A stretch of 11,733 bases of DNA, from NCBI GenBank assembly GCA_016213125.1, contig JACRBR010000217.1, positions 1 to 11,733 of the forward strand, given 5' to 3'. Of the stretch, positions 6,047-11,733 are shown one piece after another. Every line of letters starts with the position of its first letter. Position 1 is the stretch's first letter. This stretch comes from Chloroflexota bacterium. Its GTDB lineage: Bacteria > Chloroflexota > Dehalococcoidia > DSTF01 > JACRBR01. Both the position numbers and the translations under genes were made by a program. Under the pieces are notes generated by a model that saw only the letters and a program-made list of their open reading frames with translations, was not told the DNA's origin and ran no database searches.

Positions 6047-6074
6047 TCTCAGTCGTCAGTTTTCAGTCGTCAGT
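6047..6074. repeat. 14-bp direct tandem repeat, two copies
   Basis: The unit TTTCAGTCGTCAGT occurs twice back to back with one mismatch in the first copy (TCTC for TTTC). Each unit also contains the shorter repeated word CAGTCGTCAGT. It lies 10 bp upstream of the hypothetical gene start. Confidence 0.85.
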
Positions 6075-6105
6075 CGAGCGTGGTACCGCGTGTCTGAACA
6101 AGCGA

Positions 6106-6132
6106 CAGGGGCGCGGCCTGATGCGCCCCCTG
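6106..6132 (-). terminator. Hairpin after the sulfurtransferase, possible terminator
   Basis: CAGGGGCGC (6106-6114) pairs with GCGCCCCCTG (6123-6132), giving 9 bp with one bulged C and an 8-nt loop. It starts about 12 bp past the sulfurtransferase stop. No T-run follows on the minus strand, so termination efficiency is unknown. Confidence 0.45.
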
Positions 6133-6144
6133 CGATGCAGACGG

Positions 6145-6972
6145 CTACCTCTCGATCGGCACGTCGATGAGGGAGCCGTATTCGGTCCAGGAACCGTCGT
6201 AGTTCCTGACGTTCGGGAACTCCAGCAGGTGCTTCAACGCAAACCATGTGTGCGACGATCGCTCGCCAATTCGGCAGTAGGCGATGACGTCCTTGTCCTT
6301 CGACACGCCTTTCGTGCCGTAGAGGTGCTGGAGTTCCTCTTTCGACTTGAAGGTGCCGTCCTCGCGCACAGCCTGCGCCCACGGGACGTTGGCGGCGCCG
6401 GGGATGTGGCCCATGCGCTGGGCGGTCTCCGGCAGCCCCGGAGGCGCCATGATCTCGCCGTTGTACTCCGCGGGCGAGCGCACGTCGACGAGTGCGTTCT
6501 TGGCGTTGCCCAGGGCCTGGATGACATCATCGCGGCGTGCGCGGAGCGCCTTGTTCGGCGCGGACGCCTTGTAGGTGGCCCTCGCCGGCGAAGGCACGTC
6601 CTTCGTCATCGGGCGATTCTCCTCCGCCCACTTCTTGCGGCCGCCGTCCATCAGCTTCGCGCCCTTGTTGCCGTACATCTCCAGCACCCAGAACGCGTAG
6701 GCGGCGAACCAGTTGTTGTTGTCGCCGTACAGGACGATCGTGTCGTCGTTTGAGACGCCGGCGTTGCCGAGCAGTTGCTCGAGGTCCTGCTGGCTGATGA
6801 TGTCGCGCCGGATCTGGTCCTGGAGCTGGCTGGTCCAGTTGAAGCCGACCGCGCCGGCGATGTGGCCTTCGTCGTAGGCAGTCGTATCGACATCGACCTC
6901 GACCAGCTTGACCTTCGGGTTGGTGAGGTTGTCGGCGACCCACTGGGTGGTGACGAGAACGTCGGAAGCCAT
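6145..6972 (-). CDS. Sulfurtransferase (tandem rhodanese, thiosulfate/3-mercaptopyruvate type)
   Basis: A 275-aa cytoplasmic protein with two rhodanese domains. The N-terminal domain (about 5-125) keeps the fold (VEVDVDTTAYDEGHIAGAVGFNW) but has YGDNNNWFA where the catalytic loop would be, so it is inactive as usual in this family. The C-terminal domain (about 150-275) has VDVRSPAEYNGE and the active loop C233-R-I-G-E-R followed by SSHTWFAL, the arrangement of actinobacterial CysA/SseC-type thiosulfate sulfurtransferases. It transfers sulfane sulfur from a donor such as thiosulfate to cyanide or a cellular thiol acceptor. The start ATG 6972 is supported by AAGGAG (6981-6986) 8 nt upstream. 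A hairpin follows the stop. Confidence 0.93.
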   Translation of the reverse strand: MASDVLVTTQWVADNLTNPKVKLVEVDVDTTAYDEGHIAGAVGFNWTSQLQDQIRRDIISQQDLEQLLGNAGVSNDDTIVLYGDNNNWFAAYAFWVLEMYGNKGAKLMDGGRKKWAEENRPMTKDVPSPARATYKASAPNKALRARRDDVIQALGNAKNALVDVRSPAEYNGEIMAPPGLPETAQRMGHIPGAANVPWAQAVREDGTFKSKEELQHLYGTKGVSKDKDVIAYCRIGERSSHTWFALKHLLEFPNVRNYDGSWTEYGSLIDVPIER

Positions 6973-6980
6973 GGTGCATG

Positions 6981-6986
6981 CTCCTT
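6981..6986 (-). promoter_or_regulatory. Ribosome binding site of the sulfurtransferase
   Basis: AAGGAG on the minus strand is 8 nt from ATG 6972. It chooses this start over the out-of-frame ATG at 6979. Confidence 0.7.
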
Positions 6987-7091
6987 GCTGTGCGCTCCGG
7001 GGAGTGGCGGTTTCAAGTGTGGTTCGTGGCGCTGAAGGGGTTGCGATCCCGCGCGCTCATTCTAGAGTTAGTGGTTCAACAACGTCAACGA

Positions 7092-7143
7092 AAGCCTCAG
7101 CGGAGGCCCTCAGCGCAGGCCCTCAGCGCAGGCCCTCAGCGCA
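7092..7143. repeat. 13-bp tandem repeat overlapping a stop codon
   Basis: Three perfect copies of GGCCCTCAGCGCA occupy 7105-7117, 7118-7130 and 7131-7143, with a degenerate copy at 7092-7104 (9 of 13 matches). The copy at 7131-7143 contains the TGA stop of the membrane protein gene read on the minus strand. Confidence 0.9.
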
Positions 7144-7636
7144 GGCCGCCCTGCAGCGACCAGTTGGACGCCAGGAGGGCTGCGAGCAGCAGGATGAAGA
7201 GGGAGAGGGCCAGCGTGGCCATCGATGTCATCATCGAGTAGCGCCGCACCTGGGCGATCTCCGCCTCGGGCGCGTTGCGTTCCATCAACTCCTGGAGGCG
7301 CCGCCCGAAGACGAAGCCGTGCGCGGCCGTGAGCAGGACCACCACGATGGCGAGCGTCATCTTGATGTTCAGCACCATGAAGTAACGCTTGAAGTCCATC
7401 AGGCCGTCGTCCTGGGCCTGATAGAAGTTGTAGAACCCGGTGAGAATGACGAGGCCCAGGGCAATACCGCCCAGCATGCCGAAGCCGCGCGTGATCTGCC
7501 GCGTGAGATCCTGGCGAAGCTTCGCATCGCCGACCGTGCGAAGTGCGGGCAGGGCGACCGCGGCCAGGAACACCTGCGGCCCCACGAACACCACCGCGCC
7601 GACGATGTGGAGCCAGAGGATGATCGCGTCAAACAT
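7136..7636 (-). CDS. Four-helix membrane protein, CopD-like
   Basis: A 166-aa integral membrane protein with four predicted helices. These are about residues 4-28 (IILWLHIVGAVVFVGPQVFL), 52-72 (GMLGGIALGLVILTGFYNFY), 84-110 (VLNIKMTLAIVVVLLTAAHGF) and 135-158 (TLALSLFILLLAALLAS). The pattern of an early LHIVGAVVFVG followed by a later membrane His (AAHGF) resembles CopD-type and related small membrane families, some of which bind copper or haem. The function is not established. ATG 7636 is preferred over an upstream GTG at 7672, because the extra 12 residues are hydrophilic and overlap the divergent promoter region. The last residues and stop lie in a tandem repeat. It diverges from the M23 lipoprotein operon. 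Confidence 0.75.
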   Translation of the reverse strand: MFDAIILWLHIVGAVVFVGPQVFLAAVALPALRTVGDAKLRQDLTRQITRGFGMLGGIALGLVILTGFYNFYQAQDDGLMDFKRYFMVLNIKMTLAIVVVLLTAAHGFVFGRRLQELMERNAPEAEIAQVRRYSMMTSMATLALSLFILLLAALLASNWSLQGGLR

Positions 7637-7690
7637 CGCCCCGAGTGTACGCGTGCAGCGGCTGAGCGCCAAGGGATCCCACGGATGGAA

Positions 7691-7702
7691 CGGAGCGCTC
7701 CG
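7691..7702. promoter_or_regulatory. Perfect 12-bp palindrome in divergent spacer
   Basis: CGGAGCGCTCCG is a perfect palindrome about midway between the divergent membrane-protein start (7636) and the lipoprotein start (7760). A weak -10-like TATGCT follows at 7727-7732. It could be an operator, but a 12-bp palindrome can also arise by chance in GC-rich DNA. Confidence 0.3.
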
Positions 7703-7744
7703 ACGGCGGTTCTGCCCGCGGGCGGTTATGCTGAAAGCGCTCCC

Positions 7745-7753
7745 GGAGAGAGG
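7745..7753 (+). promoter_or_regulatory. Ribosome binding site deciding a TTG start for the M23 lipoprotein
   Basis: GGAGAGAGG ends 6 nt before TTG 7760. Starting there gives a compact lipoprotein signal peptide, whereas ATG 7685 adds 25 residues ahead of it and has no comparable site. Confidence 0.7.
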
Positions 7754-7759
7754 CGCCCG

Positions 7760-8479
7760 TTGTTCCGAATCCGACTCGCCCCGCTGCTGCTGTGCGCTGC
7801 CGTACTAACCACCGCGGCAGGCTGCGGCTCCGTGTTCGGCGGGGAGAACCCAACGCCCACAGCAACCGCGATCCCACCCACACCGACTCCGGAGATTCCC
7901 GACCTTACCGTCTTTCGCGGCTTCCTGTATCCGCTGGAAGGCGGTTGCCTGCCCGAAGGCGACCAGCTTATGCCCAACGCCCCACGCGAGTACCGCGGCG
8001 GCGTGCATGAAGGCGTGGACTTCTACAGCTACGACAACTGCGCCACGATCGTGGAGGGCACTCCCGTGATCTCGGCCAAAGATGGCGTGGTGCTTCGCGT
8101 CGACCGAGACTATCATCCGCTGACCCTCGAGGAGCTGAACGCGGCCGACGTGCGCATCGCCGCAGGCGAGACAAGTGACCCCGATATCCTCGACCTGTTC
8201 CGCGGTCGCCAGGTGTGGATCGACCACGGCAAAGGGATCGTGACGCGGTATGCGCACCTGGGTGGTGTGGCGCCGGATATCGCGGAGGGCCAGCGCGTGG
8301 CCGCGGGCACCGTTATCGGCTACGTCGGTGACAGCGGGACGCCGGAATCGATCTCCAACCCCGGGACCGAGATCCACCTGCACTGGGAGGTCCGCGCAGG
8401 CGACACCTTTCTAGGCGCGGGGTTGCCGCCTGAAGAGGTGCGCGCTGTGTACCAGAAGCTGTTCGAGCCGTTGCCGTGA
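7760..8479 (+). CDS. M23 family peptidase lipoprotein
   Basis: A 239-aa protein started at TTG 7760, which gives a textbook lipoprotein signal. MFRIR is followed by the hydrophobic stretch LAPLLLCAAVLTTAAG and then C22 as the lipidated cysteine (lipobox AAGC). A Thr/Pro linker (TPTATAIPPTPTPE) leads to the M23 domain. That domain has H83/D87 (HEGVD) and HLHWEV with H206 and H208, the zinc ligands of LytM-type endopeptidases. An insertion of roughly 30 residues rich in Asp/Glu lies between the first two motifs and the core WIDHGKGIVTRYAHL. Two non-lipidated cysteines, C63 (GGCLPEG) and C94 (DNCATI), bracket the first metal motif and could form a disulfide. The stop overlaps the start of the thioredoxin gene by 4 nt (GTGA), so the two are co-translated. 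Confidence 0.9.
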   Translation: MFRIRLAPLLLCAAVLTTAAGCGSVFGGENPTPTATAIPPTPTPEIPDLTVFRGFLYPLEGGCLPEGDQLMPNAPREYRGGVHEGVDFYSYDNCATIVEGTPVISAKDGVVLRVDRDYHPLTLEELNAADVRIAAGETSDPDILDLFRGRQVWIDHGKGIVTRYAHLGGVAPDIAEGQRVAAGTVIGYVGDSGTPESISNPGTEIHLHWEVRAGDTFLGAGLPPEEVRAVYQKLFEPLP

Positions 8480-9150
8480 GCCCGCAGAACGACGTGCCTC
8501 TCGACGAAGTATCCGGTATCGAAGAACGCCCGCAGAATCGGCGTGAGTGGTCCGGCGTCGCGCGCAGCCTCGCGCTCCCGCTGCTCATCGTCGCGACGAT
8601 CGTGGGCGTGCTGTTCTACGTCGAACGGCGGCGGGACGGCGATGGAAGCGCCGACTCCGGTGCATATGGCACCGTAGAGCTGCCGGAGACGCTGAATCCC
8701 ACCGGAACGTCGCCGTCCAGCGACCTCGGCCGCGTCGCTCCCGACTTCCTGCTACAGACACCGGACGGTGGAGAGCTGCGGCTCAGCGATCTGCGAGGCA
8801 AACCCCTGCTGGTGAACTTCTGGGCATCGTGGTGCACACCCTGCCGGGAGGAGATGCCGCGCATCGTCAAGGCGTACGACGGCGGCGGTGGCGCATTCAC
8901 CGTCGTGGCGGTCGACCTGCAGGAGAATGCCCGTCAGGTGTCGGACTTCGCGCGCGACTTCGGGATGACGTTTCCGGTTGTCATCGACCGCACGGGCGAG
9001 GTGGGCCGGACCTGGCGTATTGGTGGGCCGGTCGAAGGTATCCCCTCGTCCTACTTCATCGACGCCGGCGGTGTTGTGCGCGGGCGCGTCTTCGGGCCGA
9101 TGTCGGACGAGGTGCTGGCGGAGAACCTGCGGCTCGCCGGGGTGGAGTGA
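8476..9150 (+). CDS. Membrane-anchored TlpA/ResA-like thiol-disulfide oxidoreductase
   Basis: A 224-aa protein with a cytoplasmic N-terminal segment of about 30 residues, one membrane anchor (about 31-49, ALPLLIVATIVGVLFYV) and an extracytoplasmic thioredoxin domain from about residue 85. The opening APDFLLQTPDGGELRLSDLRGKPLLVNF is the AhpC-TSA/redoxin type. The active site is W-C120-T-P-C123, with the cis-proline at P190 in GIPSSYFID. ResA/TlpA/CcmG-type proteins reduce or rearrange disulfides outside the membrane, often for cytochrome c maturation; no cytochrome genes are near. The GTG start overlaps the M23 lipoprotein stop, which suggests joint action on that protein or on the same envelope process. 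It ends 3 bp before a convergent gene. Confidence 0.92.
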   Translation: MSPQNDVPLDEVSGIEERPQNRREWSGVARSLALPLLIVATIVGVLFYVERRRDGDGSADSGAYGTVELPETLNPTGTSPSSDLGRVAPDFLLQTPDGGELRLSDLRGKPLLVNFWASWCTPCREEMPRIVKAYDGGGGAFTVVAVDLQENARQVSDFARDFGMTFPVVIDRTGEVGRTWRIGGPVEGIPSSYFIDAGGVVRGRVFGPMSDEVLAENLRLAGVE

Positions 9151-9153
9151 GGC

Positions 9154-9654
9154 CTAATCATCAACTCCCGGCTGGAGATGTTTTGGCAGTAGCCGCGTGG
9201 CGACCTCGAGTAGTCCCCTTCCGTTGGGCAAGAAGACGTGCTCGGAGCCGGTGGTTGTGCACAGTACCAGCGCGCGCGCACCAGTTGGAAGCGCCATCGG
9301 GATGAAGGGTTGCATAACCTTCGTCTTGGACGAGCCGATTTCGTCATACGTCAGGACGAACGGTGCACGAAGTATCCCGAAGGGCCACGACATGCGTCCG
9401 CGATTGGGTGTGTAGATCACCCTCCGGTCGGTGAAGTGTAAGCAGCCCTTCTGAGCCTCTCGTTTACCTGTGAGAAGCCACACCTCGGCCCACCCTCGCT
9501 CAGCTTCATCATCCTCCAGGGCGAATCGCTCAAACCAGGGCATGCCGCCCTGAAGTTCGCCTTTTCGAGGCCTGCCCGTGATCACGTATATGGACATGCC
9601 AGCGAAGGATCCGACCAGCAAGAGCGCGAGGATTGCAAACGCGACGTAGTCCAT
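9154..9654 (-). CDS. Membrane-anchored GRAM/PH-like domain protein (hypothetical)
   Basis: A 166-aa protein with one N-terminal helix (about 3-26, VAFAILALLLVGSFAGMSIYVI) and a soluble domain. The pattern GCLHFTDRRVIYTPNRGRM, then W, then FVLTYDEIGSSKT, then ALVLCTTTGSEHVFLPNG resembles GRAM/bacterial-PH domains, in which 'L.lTdrRviy' is followed by 'i.y.eI'. The assignment rests on this pattern alone. Function is unknown; such domains often bind lipids or proteins at the membrane. It starts 8 nt after the stop of the nucleotide-sugar dehydrogenase on the same strand, so it is probably the last gene of that operon. No Shine-Dalgarno of its own is visible, which fits translational coupling. 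Its stop is 3 bp from the convergent thioredoxin stop. Confidence 0.7.
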   Translation of the reverse strand: MDYVAFAILALLLVGSFAGMSIYVITGRPRKGELQGGMPWFERFALEDDEAERGWAEVWLLTGKREAQKGCLHFTDRRVIYTPNRGRMSWPFGILRAPFVLTYDEIGSSKTKVMQPFIPMALPTGARALVLCTTTGSEHVFLPNGRGLLEVATRLLPKHLQPGVDD

Positions 9655-9662
9655 GACGGTGG

Positions 9663-10958
9663 CTACTTACGGCCGATGGTGAGGTAGGCAATGGCTGACG
9701 GCACCGTCCCGGGGTCCAGTACGGCCCGCGTATCGAGCACCGCCCGCAGGCCCGGGAACGATGCGAGGTCGAGGTCGTGGTACTGCCGATGCCACGCCTG
9801 CACTACCAGCGCATCGCACGCGAGCGGCCACGAAGGCGGCGGTTCCAGGCCGACGGCGCGGATCTCGCTGTCCGAAAACAGCGGGTCGTGGACGTACGTG
9901 GTTGCGCCGCGCGCTATGAGCGCGTTCGCCAGCCCAAAGGCGCTGCTGTGGCGTGACTCCCTCACCCCCGCGCGATACGCGAGGCCAAGGACGACGACCG
10001 TCGTGCCCTCGAGGGTCCCCAGCGCCTGCGCGAGCCGGTCGATGGCGTAGTGCGCCATGCCGTTGTTGATTCGGCGCGCCGTGGCCGCTAGCTCCGTCTC
10101 GAGGGGCGGCCGAACGTCCGCCGTCTCTGGCTCCATCAGGAAGTACGGGTACACGGGGATGCAGTGCCCGCCGACGCCCGGTCCGGGCGCGTGGACGTGC
10201 GAGTACGGCTGCGTGTTGGCCGCGGCGATCGCACCCAGAGTATCGAGGCCAAGCGCATCGCCAATGAGGGCAAACTCGTTCGCCAGCGCGATGTTCACGT
10301 CGCGGTAGGTTGTCTCGACGAGCTTGCTGAACTCGGCGGTCTCGGCGTCGCGCACGGGGAGGATCTCCGCATCGAGCATCTGATGGTAGAACTCGGCGGC
10401 GCGTGCGGTGCTGTTGGCATCGATGCCGCCTACGATCTTCGGGTAGCGCTGCAGGTCGAGGAGCACGCTGCCCGACGAGACGCGCTCCGGGCTGAAGGCA
10501 AGCGCGAAGTCCATGCCCGGCGTCATGCCGGTAGTGGAGGCGACCCGAGCGCTGACCCGGGTGCGCGTGGTCCCGACCGGAACGGTCGTCTCTACGATGA
10601 CCAGCGCCCCGCGCTTCAGGTGCGGTGCAAGCGCATCGACAGCGGCGTCGAGCGCGCCGAAATCGGGCCGCTGGGTGGCGTCGATGTCCACTGGCACGAT
10701 GAAGACGACGACGTCGGCGCCCCCGGCGGCTTGGCGCGGGTCGGTCGTCGCGCGCAGGTGCTGGCTCACCACCAGCCCGGGGATCTTCTCGTCGAGGCCG
10801 GGCTCGCCGTGCAGCGGGTTGCGTCCGTCGTTGATGACGGCGCAGCGCTCGGCGCTGATGTCGTAGCCGGCGACGCGCGCGCCCTTCGAGCCGAACTGCA
10901 CCGCCAGCGGCACGCCGATCTTCCCCATGCCCGCGATGCAGACCGCTGGAGCGGTCAC
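9663..10958 (-). CDS. Nucleotide-sugar 6-dehydrogenase (UDP-GlcNAc/UDP-ManNAc type, WbpA/WecC-like)
   Basis: A 431-aa cytoplasmic enzyme of the UDP-glucose/GDP-mannose dehydrogenase family, which oxidises C6 of a UDP-sugar to a carboxylate using two NAD+. It has an N-terminal Rossmann motif GMGKIGVPLA (GxGxxG at 10-15), ETTVPVGTT, and FSPERVSSG, the form typical of N-acetylhexosamine dehydrogenases. The central ETTYRDVNIALANEFA, the catalytic C266 in GGHCIP and the C-terminal GLAYRAGVRESRHSSAF complete the family pattern. After the catalytic Cys the sequence is VYPYFL where many relatives have VDPYFL. GTG 10958 is chosen because it overlaps the preceding stop by 4 nt (GTGA) and has GGAGG 4 nt upstream. 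The Gfo/Idh/MocA partner upstream suggests a WbpA-WbpB pathway to a 2,3-diamino-uronic acid sugar. The exact substrate is not decided by sequence alone. Confidence 0.92.
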   Translation of the reverse strand: MTAPAVCIAGMGKIGVPLAVQFGSKGARVAGYDISAERCAVINDGRNPLHGEPGLDEKIPGLVVSQHLRATTDPRQAAGGADVVVFIVPVDIDATQRPDFGALDAAVDALAPHLKRGALVIVETTVPVGTTRTRVSARVASTTGMTPGMDFALAFSPERVSSGSVLLDLQRYPKIVGGIDANSTARAAEFYHQMLDAEILPVRDAETAEFSKLVETTYRDVNIALANEFALIGDALGLDTLGAIAAANTQPYSHVHAPGPGVGGHCIPVYPYFLMEPETADVRPPLETELAATARRINNGMAHYAIDRLAQALGTLEGTTVVVLGLAYRAGVRESRHSSAFGLANALIARGATTYVHDPLFSDSEIRAVGLEPPPSWPLACDALVVQAWHRQYHDLDLASFPGLRAVLDTRAVLDPGTVPSAIAYLTIGRK

Positions 10959-11733
10959 GATGCCTCCGCCGGTAGGGGCAGATCTACGCCATGGCCGCTG
11001 TTCGCAGCGCGGATCAGCGCCTCTGCCGCGCGCATCGCCGCCAGCCCATCCTCGGCGGTGACGGCGACGGCGGAGCCGGTACGGACAGCCCCAACGAATG
11101 CCTCGAGCTCCACGCGGAGTGGCTCCCGCTTCTCGATGGCGATCTCCGTCCGGGGGCCTTGGGCCACGCCTTTGCCGTGGTGGGCAGCCCATGCGGGATC
11201 GTCGGTCGGCGCGGCCTGCGGGTTCTCGAAGAAGGTCAGCTCTCGCGCCAGGTAGTCCACCACGAACATGCCCCGCTCGCCGAGCACCGTCAGCTCGCGG
11301 ATCTTCGTTGGGGTCAGCCAGTTGACGTCCAGGACGCCGACCACGCCGTTGGCGAAGCGCAGCACGCCCGCCAGCATGTCCTCGTGCTCGGTGGCGATGC
11401 GCTGCTCCGTCTCGGCCTGCACGCGGATGACCTCGGAGCCGAGGAGAAAGCGCATCACGTCGATATCGTGCGGCGCCAGGTCCAGCACGACGCCGACGTC
11501 GCGCACGCGGTGCGGGAAGGGGCCGAGGCGGCGGGCGTGGACCTGATACACGCGGCCGAGCTCACCGGCGTCGAGCCGGCGCTTGAGCTCGATGACGGCC
11601 GGGTTGAAGCGCTCGATGTGGCCCACCGTGAGCGGAACGCCCGCCGCCGCGGCGAGATCGCGAAGACGTTCGCCCTCCTCGAGGGTGGCGGCCAACGGTT
11701 TTTCCACGAGGAGGGGGATTCTGCGCTCGATGA
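10955..11733 (-). CDS. Gfo/Idh/MocA family sugar dehydrogenase (WbpB-like), N-terminus cut by window edge
   Basis: 258 residues are visible. The frame runs off the right edge, and the N-terminal NAD(P)-binding half-domain of roughly 90-100 residues is missing. The first conserved motif is LLVEKPLA, holding the catalytic-site Lys of this family (K11 of the visible part). GHIERFNPAVIELK and then APHDIDVMRFLLG, the substrate-binding His/Asp motif, follow. 'GHIERFNP' is typical of UDP-N-acetylglucosamine(uronate) 3-dehydrogenases such as WbpB/WlbA. These oxidise C3 so that an aminotransferase can add an amino group. The GTG at 11707 lies inside the EKP motif and is not the true start. The stop overlaps the next gene by 4 nt. 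Together the two genes point to biosynthesis of a surface-polysaccharide sugar. Confidence 0.92.
   Translation of the reverse strand, partial: IERRIPLLVEKPLAATLEEGERLRDLAAAAGVPLTVGHIERFNPAVIELKRRLDAGELGRVYQVHARRLGPFPHRVRDVGVVLDLAPHDIDVMRFLLGSEVIRVQAETEQRIATEHEDMLAGVLRFANGVVGVLDVNWLTPTKIRELTVLGERGMFVVDYLARELTFFENPQAAPTDDPAWAAHHGKGVAQGPRTEIAIEKREPLRVELEAFVGAVRTGSAVAVTAEDGLAAMRAAEALIRAANSGHGVDLPLPAEAS
10963..10967 (-). promoter_or_regulatory. Ribosome binding site of the nucleotide-sugar dehydrogenase
   Basis: GGAGG on the minus strand lies inside the end of the upstream coding sequence, 4 nt before GTG 10958. It supports this start over the longer frame to 11192. Confidence 0.65.

Noticed and set aside
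6908..7759. N-terminal extension of the M23 lipoprotein frame
   Set aside because: It runs antisense through the membrane protein gene and the 13-bp repeat. A lipoprotein signal with its own ribosome site begins at 7760.
10164..11255. 363-aa plus-strand open frame
   Set aside because: It is antisense to two unmistakable enzymes (nucleotide-sugar dehydrogenase and Gfo/Idh/MocA protein).

Overview
The window reads as an ordinary stretch of a GC-rich bacterial chromosome. It has many single-membrane-anchored or lipoprotein genes, GTG and TTG starts, and pairs of short convergent and divergent transcription units. An M23 peptidase with a Cys-Cys 'CCSYG' loop, an actinobacterial-type tandem rhodanese, a PAC2 protein and a 'GPGE' MBL-fold protein together suggest Chloroflexota (Dehalococcoidia or Thermomicrobia-like). 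This is inference from protein style, not a database match. No phage, transposon, CRISPR, tRNA or rRNA signature was seen.

Layout. At 1-575 (minus) is the N-terminal part of the ribosome-assembly GTPase Obg, starting at TTG. Divergent from it, a LysM-M23 cell-wall peptidase (plus) runs to 2131 and has a possible structured RNA leader at 751-865. A strong hairpin terminator separates it from a convergent minus-strand pair: an FAD-dependent LhgO-type oxidoreductase (2973-4094) and an MBL-fold protein (2207-2839), with short tandem repeats between them. A YajQ-family gene (4206-4709, plus) diverges from the oxidoreductase and converges, with overlapping stops, on a PAC2-family gene (4706-5596, minus). 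Further minus genes follow: an unrecognised 121-aa protein, a two-domain sulfurtransferase and a four-helix CopD-like membrane protein. Divergent from the last, a two-gene plus operon encodes an M23 lipoprotein and a membrane-anchored TlpA-like thioredoxin. The right end (9154-11733, minus) is a tightly coupled three-gene operon: a Gfo/Idh/MocA dehydrogenase (cut by the window edge), a nucleotide-sugar 6-dehydrogenase and a small membrane-anchored GRAM/PH-like protein.

How the genes fit together. The clearest functional themes are envelope biogenesis (two M23 peptidases, a TlpA-like oxidoreductase and a WbpA/WbpB-like UDP-sugar pair) and general housekeeping (Obg, YajQ, sulfurtransferase). 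The lipoprotein peptidase has two cysteines flanking its metal-binding motif and is translationally coupled to the thioredoxin, which suggests a redox partnership.

The most interesting non-coding signal is the leader of the first M23 gene. Nested complementary segments at 751-865 begin about where a TAGAAT -10 box would start the transcript, and no ATG or GTG start lies in frame where one is expected. The most interesting coding signal is the MBL-fold protein, which lacks most of its expected metal ligands.
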